This document shows positions 10,325-21,430 of a DNA stretch of 64,000 bases, piece after piece. The stretch covers positions 186,001 through 250,000 of the forward strand of contig JAIWNF010000017.1 in NCBI GenBank assembly GCA_025093555.1, given 5' to 3'. Origin of the DNA: Circinella umbellata. Lineage: Eukaryota > Mucoromycota > Mucoromycetes > Mucorales > Lichtheimiaceae. A program made the translations under genes and the position numbers. Within the stretch, counting starts at the first letter, position 1. The number at the start of each line of letters is the position of its first letter. Under the pieces are notes generated by a model, which saw only the letters and a program-made list of their open reading frames with translations, did not search any database and was not told the origin of the DNA.

Positions 10325-11110
10325 CTAACAGCCCTTCCTCGCTTCGCTTCAGGTCATTTAACGGATTGCATCGTAAAGGGGGGCTTCCTCCTTGATCCCC
10401 CAAGCTGGGGCTACGTCCCAGACCCCCACGCCCAATGCTTTATACAAATTTGTGGATAATAAATCTGAATCATGTTTTTTTCTATATAACTGCTAAAAAT
10501 TGAAAACAACTCGCTTCGCAAATTGTCTTCCTTTTCTTCTTATCTTTTCTTCTTTATCAATTACAAATCACTGAAAAAAAAATCAAAACAATCTGCTTCG
10601 CACGTTGTTTTAATTTCTTTTTGTTTTATCTACTTACCTTCTTAATTCCTAAAACCCAGAAGTTACAACAATTCATAGTATCCGTAATAATAAGAAAGAA
10701 GTAGGAGAAATAAGATGATATGCAATAAATAATGATGGTAAAAATGTTTGTGGTTGAGATGTTTTTGGAAGGTACGTAATATATTTATATGGTTGATGGT
10801 AAATTGAATAATATCTGTGGATTTGTGTCTATCTGTAATGGAACGTATGTGAAATAAAAAGGAAATTGATGGAAAAAAATCATGGGTTACAAAAGAACTT
10901 CATGATATGCAACATTTCTGGTAGTAAAACCTTCTTGATCAGGTTGAGTGGAATTATCGGGATTTAGCATCAGCAGTATTAGCAGCCTATTGGACGCGCA
11001 TATTGATGCGAAGACGATGTATTACGATATGGCGCCAAATATCTCGAGACTGGTTTAAACACTGTGCAACAATTCGGGGTCGTTCGGCATTTGGGAATTA
11101 CAGGAAGAAC

Positions 11111-11235
11111 CTATATAGTTATTATCAAAATTAAAGTAATAAATATAAATATCATAAATGACAATCATTAGTTGGAAATACAAAACTTTAATTTCAAGAT
11201 GTGATATCTTATATATGATTTGTTTATATACATAC
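11111..11235 (-). other. Intron inside the Helitron helicase
   Basis: On the minus strand GDFRQ is followed by CAG/GTATGT and 125 nt later by CTATATAG/GTTCTTCC, which resumes the motif as VLPV. Conserved helicase motif GGDFRQVLP is thus split by a normal GT-AG intron. Confidence 0.7.
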
Positions 11236-13711
11236 CTGGCGAAAGTCACCACCAATACAACAAATTATTCCACCAAAGGAACGTGTTCAAGAGCAGGATC
11301 AAAAATGCACATAATATCTTGGACACTTCTATTTACTGTTTCAATAAGATCTCGACTTATCATTGATGCTTCATCCCAGACAATAATGCTGGCCATGGAA
11401 ATAAGCCGTGCAGTGGCAGAACCTGGCGTAAAGTTGTACATAGATGTTTGATGCACCTCTAAAAAATTTTAAAGGTGGAGTGTGCAGTGCGTCCACCATC
11501 CACAATTGAGCTGCTGTACACTTGTTGTAACAGGAAGGGCATATGACCAGCCCATTGGGACATGCTTGAGAAGAGCATTGAAAAGATATGTTTTACCTGT
11601 TTCCCCTAGACCATCAACAAAACATAACTCTGGCTGAGCTTGTGGAGCATCAAGAAGATAACCGATTATTACATTAAGATTGGCTGTGGTCTTCATTGAA
11701 TTGAAATTGCTGTTCGGGCTGTAGAGTCAGCTGTGCTGCTAATCTACAATGCTCACGAATAATAGCTGGTTCATTATTATCAGCAGCATATGCTCATTCA
11801 CAACTTCTTGTAACACAAACCATCAATTCACGCATGACGTGACAAATTAATCGTAACAGATTCGATATCCAATAATGCTTGGTTGTATAAAAAATCTGAA
11901 AACTGTATGCTTTGATCATTTTGCTCTTGGCGTGCTGTATGTAAATAATCTTCGGTCATACTGTCACGATGACTTAGCCACAAATTATATGGATTATCAG
12001 GGTGACAGAACACCAAGATAACTGTAAACGACGCAAGGCAATAAGGCTGCTGATACGTATTTGCTTGATTGAGACAATCACTCCATTCTTGCTGGCCAGT
12101 AATCAGACCGCGGTCTTCGGGCAGCAGCTTGGAACGTAGGCAATATTTCTGCATTTTGAGTGCCTCTATCAATTGTACGCATATCAGCAAATGATTTACC
12201 ACCAGGTACATGATATAACAGAAGTCGAAGATGGTACTTTTCTACCTCGCGAGGAGAGACTGCATAAATACGACCAATGGTCCCACCATGGCCACGTTCC
12301 CGAATTTTCCAGCTGCGTGTACGATCAACAAATACATAATCTTCAGGAAAGTTGATATAAAGAGTATTTTGAAGAGCGGTATCATTTGGATGTTGTCTAT
12401 TATATTCAAACCATGCTGTCAAAGTAGTTTCATGAGCACGGCCTTGAATTACATCAGTAGCAGTTTCTCCTTCATTAAATATACCAACTGTTCATCTTGA
12501 AGATGTATGGCGAGTCGTCTATGTGCAGGATATTCATGATGTAAAGAAAAAGAGAATATACGCCAGCAACCTTCTGAAGCAGAGACATAGCGAGCATCAA
12601 GAAAAGTGCTGATTTCATCAGATGTTTGGTCATCATCAGAATTAGCACCTTGTTGTACTACTCTTGCTGAAGCACGGTCATGACCCTTGTAGACATACTT
12701 ATAGACATATTTAATTGAATGAATAGATGTGCAAATCTCAACATTGATATGAGCACCGTATTTTGTACAGAGATAAACATTATGTGGAACTACCCAGCGA
12801 TTATCAAGCCTAACGTTTCCAGGTTTCACCACATAATCTCGGTTGTTAGGACGTCTATAAACTGGATAGCCATCTTCGTTCATTTCAGTCTCTTCATGGA
12901 ATTCTTTTGGATAGCGCTTAGAACATCTACCATCTACCATACATGGTGATCGATGATTCAAAAGTCCACACGGACCATGCATCATATGTCGTTCAACAGT
13001 AGCTCGTGCATCTGGATATTGTTCAGCATTAGGCAGTTGAGCAGAAACAATATTGTCACAATCTGCAGAAGTAATTGGCTTATCTTCAGTGGCAAGAATA
13101 AGTAGAATGTGTGCATGTGGAAGGCCACGTTTCTGGAATTCAACTGTATGAACATGTCCAATTACTCTTCCCAAAACCATGTCTTTTGTAAGATCGTTCA
13201 TAAGTTGCTTTAGCTTTAATCGAAAAACGCGTGTTGTTAAATCAGGACGATCAGGTGCACGTTGACCTGGTAAAAGAGAGGTTTGGATTTCCGGCCAGTT
13301 TGGATTACATGTGAATGTGACAAAAGATCAGGCTTGCCAAAGCGTCGTACGATACTCATTGCATCTTGATACAGTTGTTGCATATGTCGTGGAGAGCCAA
13401 TAAAGCTTGATGGTAATATAACACGTCTTCCAAGAGCTTCCAAATTATTATCACCAACATTCATAGCATCTGCAACACTTCGATACAAATCAGATCGTAA
13501 TCTTGGTTATGACGTATATAGCCCAAACGATTTGACTCCAATTTGGCGTACATATCAACAATAAACTGCTGAAATAGTCTTCCAAAACAATGCATATAAT
13601 TTGTAGCATTGGCATTATTATTGACACGCACCATTAACCGGTACTTGTACCATTCCATTACTGTAATGTTACGAATACCTGTTCTTGAGTTGATGGTCCA
13701 TCCTTCATCTC

Positions 13712-13796
13712 CTATAATTTTGTTTTTTTTATTTTTATTTAACAGACCACATATTTCAATCGACAACCACACAGCTTGACTAAGAAGATAACGCAC
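13712..13796 (-). other. Intron inside the Helitron Rep region
   Basis: Minus strand CCTCAAG/GTGCGT to ATTATAG/GAGATG, 85 nt. Splicing joins LIFPQG to DEGWTINSRTG, which follow one another in intron-less Helitron proteins. Confidence 0.65.
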
Positions 13797-15080
13797 CTTG
13801 AGGAAAAATAAGGACATATTGAAGTGCATCATAAAAGCGATGCATCTCACTGATACGCTCCAACTGGTTTGATCTCGTCCTCAATACAATATCCCTGTTG
13901 CCAATGTTTTCATCATGATTATCTACAATAATTATTCCAACTTCTTCAGCGGTAGGTGCATTATAACGTCGTCTATCAGGCGTGTTTTCAGACCTAATGA
14001 CCATTCTAACATTATCTACGCCTTGATTGCGTGCAATTTGAGCCATGTTCTGAAACGAACGAACAAAAGGGTTCAGGCGATGCATAAGTGCTTGCAATGT
14101 TTCAAGAGTGGTATCATTAAGTTGGGCGTTTGAAACAGCTTGTCGATTTTCTGTTTCAGTCGCTGGATCGTGTACATATATTTGCGCAAAGGCTGGTCTA
14201 TTGTCTTCGGCAGGTAATAAAGATCCAATGCGATGATAAACATTTCCATGAATGCGAAAATTATAAGCTCCTCCGCGAGAATTAGCAACGGTCTCATCAA
14301 TATTAACACCGAGAGAAGTAAAGCTCAATGCGTTATGATAAGCACGGATGTTAGTACGAAAATGAATAGCTGCCGCATCAGTACCATGTAACAATCGAGA
14401 TATTTCTGGAGGAGTGGGATTTAGTTGAGGAAGTTCAACTGCTCCTTCTTGGCAACAAAGATTGAATGTTGGATTTCGGAGGGAGCTTCTCGAAGTACGT
14501 TCTTGTATAAAAGTCTAGCATGGCAACTATTACATTCGGCATTCATTAAACCAAGAGAGTGGCGTGGTGGAGTGTCATTATTGGAAATACGTCCGATGTT
14601 ATGAAACTGGATTATTTATATTTTGATATAGATTAATACTAACATATGAAAAAGATGGCACTGGAAAATTAAACTATAAAATATTATTACTCTTAAATTT
14701 TCTGGTATGGTATTATTATCATTATTATTTGAATGATAATTAAGGCATGACCTATGGGTGCTACGTGAATGACCTTCTTGGCCCCAGCTTGCACAAACAG
14801 GAACAGCGCGAGTAACGTTTACATGTGGTTCCTCGTTCTCATTTCGTAGACGCATTGCTGATCTATTTGGATTGCTAAGGCAATCGCGATGGCTAATGCG
14901 CTGATGACCGGGTAAACTGCAAGTGTTACAATTGGGAGTCGACATGTTAAGTTTTATAAGAGTATAGAAACGCGAGTTTATTTTTACTTGCAAATAAAAT
15001 AAAAATTTAATAGTAGCGGAGTTGTTTCCTTTTTTTGGATTTTAGCAAACGTAAAAACTGTATTATTTTAATAATATAGA

Positions 15081-15200
15081 CTAGCGTTTGCCTGCCTCGC
15101 TTCGCTTCGGGTCATTCAACGGAAAACACGTCTCAAGGGTGGGTAAACCCCCCTTGACCCCACAAAAAGGCGCTTCGCGCCTGGTAGCGACGATCCCCAA
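15081..15200 (-). mobile_element. 3' end of a second Helitron, directly abutting the first
   Basis: Minus strand: a hairpin around GGCGCGAAGCGCC, an inverted repeat TCAAGGG/CCCTTGA, then GACCCGAAGCGAAGCGAGG and CTAG (15084-15081) followed by T. This is the usual Helitron 3' arrangement (hairpin plus CTRR) and shares about 30 bp with the 3' end at 10331-10365. No coding remnant is visible upstream, so its length is unknown and it may be a non-autonomous copy. Confidence 0.55.
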
Positions 15201-16180
15201 GACTGTATAATTGTTTTGTAGATCCAGTCAAATAAAGAAATAAAGTGTGATAGTATAGCAATAAGATGTCTTTACAATTGAATAATGGCATTTTATTAAA
15301 CGAAAAGCAAAAAAATTAAATAATATTAATGCTATGACTGTATACTTTACTACTGTGGTAATAATATGGTGAGAATTACGTACTTTAGTTTTGTAATAAT
15401 TACTGTCTTTGATAGATAAAAAAAAATCAAAAGGGAGTGGATTATTATTCATCGATCAGAGAGTATAATATTATTTACTGACACATTAACAGGAAGAAGT
15501 TTCTGGAATTTAATAAAAAAAGGAGCAAAATATATAAAAGTTAATAAAAGTACGTAAGGGTTATTGTTGAAAGAAACATTAATAACTTAAGATAATGGAT
15601 TCAATGTGTAAAAAGTCATTATGAAAATGAAGGAGAAGGTGGAAGAGAAGAGAGGGAGAATATTTCATGATAGCCGACATTCTTTGTAATAATGTGATGA
15701 GCTTGCCTATCCTAATTAGCCATTATAAACAAATTTCTGTAATCTGTAACGCGTGAAAATGCAATAATAACGCTTTTGTTTAAAAGCTAAAGTTATAATA
15801 AAAAAAATAAACAGAAAAAAGCAGCGCTGGTGTGGATAGTAAGAGTATCACGACTCTTGTCGATGTATTGAAGGGTAACAGTGTTACACAGCTTAGAAAA
15901 CGGACAGAAAGACCAAAGAAAAACAGTGTTATATATACCTCAGCCTTCATGAGAAAACGACATCTAGTAGACCTAAAAGTCAGCAACTCTTCCAATGAAT
16001 GTAGAACAGTGGAAACCCTTATGTCAAAGCAGCCCAAACATTTTTTTGTCTCACACATATTGGACAATGATATGACCTGTTACAACGTTAAAAATAACAT
16101 CGAGAATCTTTTTTTTCTTTGATAAAAAAAGATAAATAAATTTATTCTTATCTACTATAGACTTTGACAATGGGCTGAAA
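15201..16180. other. AT-rich spacer, no recognised gene
   Basis: Open frames of about 95 codons occur on both strands at 15780-16122, but neither resembles a known protein and the opposite strand is equally open. I see no supported feature. Confidence 0.5.
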
Positions 16181-17585
16181 GTATTAAGAAAGAGAATTAC
16201 TACGGTGTAGCAAAAGTCGGACTAGGGGCGTAGCATGGAGGGGTCATGTTAGTGTCGCTATTGTACGCTACGCCTGACCCGTAATAAATATAAATTCACT
16301 TAGAATGGCCAGTATTACAAACTGGTCAAACTTAGAATAAGAATTGAAAATATAAAATAAAGAAAAAGGGTAATGATATAATGATTTATAGCTAAGCTAC
16401 ATTTATAGAGAAATAGAATTGTTTGTATGACAGCTTATTATTGTTCTGGTTAAAAATAAAAATAGCAATTATATTAAATTACACTTCACGCCCCTAGTCT
16501 GACTTTGATCTTTGATCCACTAAAACCATCATCCTCACTTGAACAATTGCTTATATCTTTTTTATTGTTGGTTTGGATTTTTTTTAATATAATGCTAACG
16601 AAGATGGTTTATATAATGTTCTCGTTGTCATCTTTATAAATACTGCTTATAATACAAGAATTCATAGAAGTTTATTTTATATCAACATGTAGTAGGCCAT
16701 CCAATAACACGACCATTGAGAGAGATGAAAAATAAGATGATAGATTGTCCAAATAGTTTGTACATATGATAACAAAAATGTATAAAGCTACTAATTATAT
16801 ATAGTAGTGCTATCAGGATATTGTCGTGCTATGGATATTATTAACATAAGAGATGATGTAAAAAATTATAGAAGTTAATATAAAAACAAATGAATAATAA
16901 TCATGTAAGATAATCAAAATATCGAAAGTTAAAATGAAGAGTCAGTATAGGTATATACTAAGTTCGTCTTGTATTTTCTGGTAAACACTTGAGCCAGACT
17001 TTTGACTGTTATACAGGATCGTTACTGCGTCTTTACGTATACTAAGTATTGTTATTATCTTTCTGAATTTCACCTTCTAAGGTAACTATTTGTTGGATAA
17101 GTTGTATTATGAATAATATTGGTGTAGTGTCTAAAGCAACTATTTTTTTGGGTGAATGATTTATAAGTGCATATATTATCTTGATGAATTGCTTTACTGA
17201 ATTATAGTCTAATTACATGTAGAATATCCTTTGTTGTATACCAGCATCATCATCATAGTTAACACCCATCAAGAGATTCATTCTCATTTTTATTATCTCA
17301 CTGTTATTTTCAGTCTTTATTGTTTCCCCCTTTTTCAATTGCTATTTCATTATTAATTCTACTCTTACAGAGCATAACTAACAGTAGTGACCCATTTTCT
17401 ATAAATTAATATAACTTATAGCAAAAGAGATTATTTTACATACTTTATAGCAAAACCAATTGTTCAAGTGAGGATGATGGTTTTAGTGGATCAAAGATCA
17501 AAGTCAGACTAGGGGCGTAGCGTACAATAGCGACACTAACATGACCCCTCCATGCTACGCCCCCGTAGTATTTCTCTTAAGAAAA
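16181..17585. mobile_element. Foldback/MITE-like element with perfect inverted repeats
   Basis: The right arm 17457-17563 is matched on the left in two blocks with no mismatch: 16489-16549 (61 bp) and 16225-16274 (50 bp), both inverted. Outside these, left ttaagaaagagaattactac and right gtagtatttctcttaag extend the symmetry. The left arm is interrupted by 214 bp (16275-16488). About 900 bp of AT-rich, apparently non-coding DNA lies between the arms. No transposase is encoded, so any movement would need a partner in trans. Confidence 0.7.
16216..16503. repeat. Small inverted-repeat unit nested in the left arm
   Basis: Starts GTCGGACTAGGGGCG and ends CGCCCCTAGTCTGAC, a 15-bp terminal inverted repeat with one mismatch. 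It accounts for the insertion that splits the left arm of the surrounding foldback element. It may be an independent MITE or the result of arm rearrangement. Confidence 0.45.
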
Positions 17586-19499
17586 GAATCGCATTAAAGA
17601 ATGCTATCCGCTGTTCTTCGTATAAACACCACAAATATTTTTGTATATCCTATTTGTAACATAATCTTAATAAGATTACTACTATTGTTGACTTTATATG
17701 TTTAAAAGACCACTACAAATAAACTCGTTCAATAAATTTGGGGATTGAGAGTCACTTACAGTGTTGTTTACATCGTATTGTTCAGAGATTTCTTTTACAA
17801 AATTCGCTCAGTCGACTATTCAGTTTTTAGTAAAGTCTTATACTAATGGAACAAAAAAGCTGTTACACCTTGCATCATCATGCATATGTTCTTTTGAGAG
17901 ATAAAAATACAATGAAGATAAATAAATACATTATTTTGCAACCAATCAGGTTCTTATTGCACCATCTCTCCAGATATTTATATGTACATAGTACATGTAA
18001 ACGATACAAGAATGCATGATATCTCTTGGCTAGATGCACTATAACATTAAAGATTGTCTCGTACATTATAAAAGTAATTTATAATGAATCAATCGAAGAC
18101 GGTTATTTTTACAAAGTTAGATGATCAATTGTACAGTAACCGCAACGCTCATATTACAAGAAGAAAGGATAGGTTATTTCTAACTCCAGTAAACAAGTTA
18201 AGAAAAAGACCATTTGCTGGAAAATTCGATGAGTTATTTTGTGATCACATTTACCAGTACATGAAGGATGCAGAGAGACAATGATAACGAGAAAACACTT
18301 GATACTCATCTGCAATCAATTGGGATCTATACATCATATGTCTTTCCAGCAATTGTTCTGTTTATCCTCTATATATAAAATAAAGTTTACATTGCTCACT
18401 TATAAAAAAGTTTTATGCCACTGATGCGGTAAAGATTATTGTATCACCTAGTAACACTACTGGTAGGAGATAATTAAAGAAAAAAAAGAAAGAATGTCAT
18501 TTTAATATAACAATGGACCGTCCAATTATGAAGAAATGACAAAATTAAAAGTAAGAAAAATATAAAGTATCTGAAACTTATCCAATGATTCATTAAAAAT
18601 ATGTCGGAACTAATGCATCCTTTTTCTTTGTAAAAAGGGAGTTCCAGCCGCCCCACATCTTATATTTTTGGCACTGTACCCAAAAAGTAACAAAACCCGC
18701 CTCTTCCAGAAACTTTTTTTTATTCCGTTATTTCATTCATCATCCATCCTGCTTTTTATTCTCAAAAAAAAAAAAAAACCTGTTGTAAAATAATAATTTA
18801 AAGTAGATTGGGATTTGAATGATTAATTATCACCAGTTATATATTTAGAGAATTGGGCTTATATAATTTATACGTACTAATGATTCCATCCCATACCATC
18901 CCATCCCATCCCATCCCAACTTCCATTTTAATTGAATTAGTTTCAGTTTAACTCCCAATTGGATAACGCGGGGAATAAGTGTTAAAAGAGCAAAATTTAT
19001 GTCCGCCCAAAAGAGAGAGAGGTGGGGAGGGCATAGAGTTTTATAAATAAAAAAAAATTTGCACCCCCATAAAGATAACCTAAAAAAAATAATTCGTGTG
19101 AACATAGCACATTTCACTACAAATCTTTTCCTTCTCAAACTCAGAAAAAAAAAACCGTAGACAAAAAAAAAGTTTGATAGAAGGAAAAGCTCGTATTCTT
19201 TTCCTTTTCTTCCTTTTCTTTTATTGTCTAGTCTCTCAATTATCTTTCTTCTGTTTTCTTTTTTTACAATATAATAATATATTTTGTATTATACCCCTTT
19301 TATATATTCTATATATAAAAGAAAAACCAAAAACCTTGATTAAAAGAAAAAGGAATCCCCTGTAACAGAAGTGCTGCTATATTTTGTAACAACGAATGTT
19401 TATATATTATCACGACCAAAATAATCTATCAACCGACCATATCAACAGTAAATACGAACGCTACCATTCCATATATATTTTAATAAATAAAATAAAAGA
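17586..19499. other. AT-rich intergenic region upstream of the membrane-protein gene
   Basis: No gene recognised. A 66-codon frame at 18084-18284 starts with ATG but has no recognisable domain. A short CCCAT tandem repeat lies at 18886-18919. Poly-A and poly-T runs are frequent. Confidence 0.5.
18886..18919. repeat. Short tandem repeat, unit CCCAT
   Basis: About six copies of catcc/cccat with one interrupted unit (cccata), in otherwise AT-rich intergenic DNA. Confidence 0.8.
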
Positions 19500-21430
19500 A
19501 TGATTCAACTTTCAGCCTATGGCGAACGAGTAGTTGATCGCATCAACCTGATTGGGTATTGGATAGCATTTGTTGTTTCTATTCGAAACTTTGACGTATG
19601 TTTACGACAATATCGACGTACACGAGGAAAAATGTAAGAAATTAGTAGATTAAATAAAAGAAATCGGCGATCCTTTTGAACTTATTTTATTAACTAAAAT
19701 AATTCAATGTATGAAATTTGGTACCTTTTTTTTTTATAATACCAGCCACATTGCCAATATGGCGCAGGTCGCTGTCTTTTTACTTCATAAAATATTATAT
19801 GGCATCATTCCATTATTTGAAATATCAACATGTGCTTATTTTCCTTTACTTATTTCGTAAGTAAAAAATAATAATTTATCTTCAATAAACATTCTCTTTT
19901 TTTAACAAAAAAACTCATGATTTTTTACATATTTATTATAGATTATGGCATCTCAGTAAGTATTTTATTGATAAGAAAAAATAGGTTAACAAAAAATAAA
20001 AATAGAAGAATAATCATAATAACTTTTTAACATTTTTTTTTCAAATAGACTATTTATTATTCTATACTGTAATGTTTATGAGACTTATTATTCTTGAACC
20101 TGATTTTCATTCACGGTGGATCAAAGTTATCGGTATTTTATTAATAGTAGCTCGATTTTCAGTTTGGCCTTTAGAACTTGCATATGTTCCACTCCAAACA
20201 CGATTAATGAAGCAACCAATGATACAAGGTGGATCATGTTGGGCGGAATGGTAATTATATACATAGAACCTTCTTTTTTAAGATATAAAAGATGGGGGAA
20301 TTGTGACAGGTTAAAGAGTAAACATTGCTGTATTAAACTTTTGATTTCATGCTAAAAAAACCAATTAAAATCAAATAGGGGTAATGGTGTTACTATCTTA
20401 AGTTTCGTTACCGATACTTTAGCCAATTTATTTTTGAGTGGCATGTTTGTTAGAAGGTAAAAATTTAACTCGTTAACTTAATAATTTGTAGTTTGAAACT
20501 AACTTTTTTGTTTTGCTGTCTCAGATTATATTTACATATTCGAACATCCAAAAGAGTTATGAGTCGTCAAAATCGGGTTATTGAACATATTGCACGTAAA
20601 TCATTATGGTGTTTAATTTTGACATTTGTGGATAACTTGGTGATGAATATACTTAAAATCACCTCGTTTCTTGGCAATAGATCTGATGTAAGTTTTTATT
20701 TCATCATTCTCTTCCCCTTCTCTTCCTCTCTTTCTAATTTTATATTCTTTTTCCTTTTTTGACTTATACAATTGTTTTCCCACTCTTTTCTTTTTTTATT
20801 TATTTTATTTTATAGGCATTTACAGTCTATTTTGCATTAATTGAATCAACTCTATTGGTGGAAGCATTACGTATCGATTATACACGATTAGAAAATCAGG
20901 CATTTTGTGAACATTGTGGTATGGCGATCCGACCACCTACTGACGATCATAAACGGTCACCCAACAACCCTAATAACAACCCCAATAACAACGATTATTT
21001 AAACGTATCACTCAAAATACCAGATTCTTTTACAGCACCATTAGATGGTAACAATGGCTATACATCACCTACAAGTAATAGTATGGTTGTCCAAGATTTA
21101 AGTAGTGACAGAGGAAAAACTCCATCTACACGTCATTTTATTCAAGAACAATCTGGTGAGTATTGTCCCATGTCAGCTGTGATATCCATTGACCCTGATC
21201 TTTTACCACCTCCTTCTGGATCAACACCTTCTTATGATTTCCCTTCAGTATCATCAAATATGCATGATACAGCTTCAGCACCTTCCATAGTTCATGATTT
21301 TAAAAGTAATCGATATTTTAAACGAGGAGTGACAGATCGGGAATCTTTAGTTGATCCAACAAAAACATTTAGTTCAGCTCATCTTACACATCGCCCTGAA
21401 TGGAGTAACAATGAATTCCGTATGTTTTAA
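19500..21430 (+). CDS. Predicted multi-pass membrane protein (seven exons)
   Basis: Seven exons: 19500-19633, 19746-19856, 19942-19955 (only 14 nt), 20049-20250, 20379-20456, 20525-20687, 20816-21430. All introns are GT-AG and phases agree, giving 438 residues. The first 260 residues hold several hydrophobic helices (e.g. INLIGYWIAFVVSI, VAVFLLHKILYGIIPLFE, YLLFYTVMFMRLIIL, VIGILLIVARFSVWPLELAY, VTILSFVTDTLANLFLSG, LWCLILTFVDNLVMNIL, FTVYFALIESTLLVEAL), so about seven membrane segments. Next comes a small motif FCEHCGMAIRP (about residue 264), then a polar tail of about 165 residues rich in S, P, N and D, probably cytosolic. I do not recognise the family. It may be a receptor-like or channel-like protein; no function is assigned. 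Confidence 0.85.

Larger units (their letters stand above)
10987..14945 (-). pseudogene. Helitron Rep/helicase (frameshifted, C-terminally truncated)
   Basis: Begins MSTPNCNTCSLPGHQRISH at 14945 with two zinc-knuckle-like motifs (CNTCSLPGH..SH..C and a second near 14790). The Helitron N-terminal region follows (14400-13800), then GWTINSRTGIRNITVMEWYK, the HUH Rep motif in VEFQKRGLPHAHILLIL (about 13130), HMMHGPCG, CSKRYPKEF and KYVYKYVYKGHDRA. The PIF1-like helicase has Walker A in DGLGETGKTYLFNALL (about 11610), Walker B in IIVWDEASM (about 11375), GDFRQ at 11240 and the WRHIV..NMR region ending at a stop near 10987. Two introns fit the frame (13712-13796, 11111-11235). Several one-base indels (near 13500, a T run near 13325, 11090) and the missing helicase C-terminus make it inactive. 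Confidence 0.85.
10325..15080 (-). mobile_element. Autonomous-type Helitron, degenerate
   Basis: 4.8-kb rolling-circle transposon on the minus strand encoding zinc finger, Rep and PIF1-type helicase remnants. Proposed 5' end: TCTATATTATTAAAATAATA (15080 downward), the AT-rich TC start typical of Helitrons. Proposed 3' end: GAAGCGAAGCGAGGAAGGGC then TGTTAG at 10325, followed by T. GC-rich inverted repeats lie just upstream (10375-10425). The 3' end closely matches the end of a second Helitron at 15081. The terminal TTAG differs by one base from the CTRR consensus, so the exact boundary is less certain than the coding identification. Confidence 0.65.

Noticed and set aside
9634..10330. Possible solo LTR (TGT...ACA ends)
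   Set aside because: No second copy, no target duplication and no internal element sequence in the window.
15780..16122. Overlapping frames of about 95 codons on both strands
   Set aside because: No domain, both strands equally open, located between two mobile elements.
18084..18284. 66-codon plus-strand frame (MNQSKTVIFTKLDDQ)
   Set aside because: No recognisable domain or splice continuation; length is expected by chance, though a gene fragment cannot be excluded.
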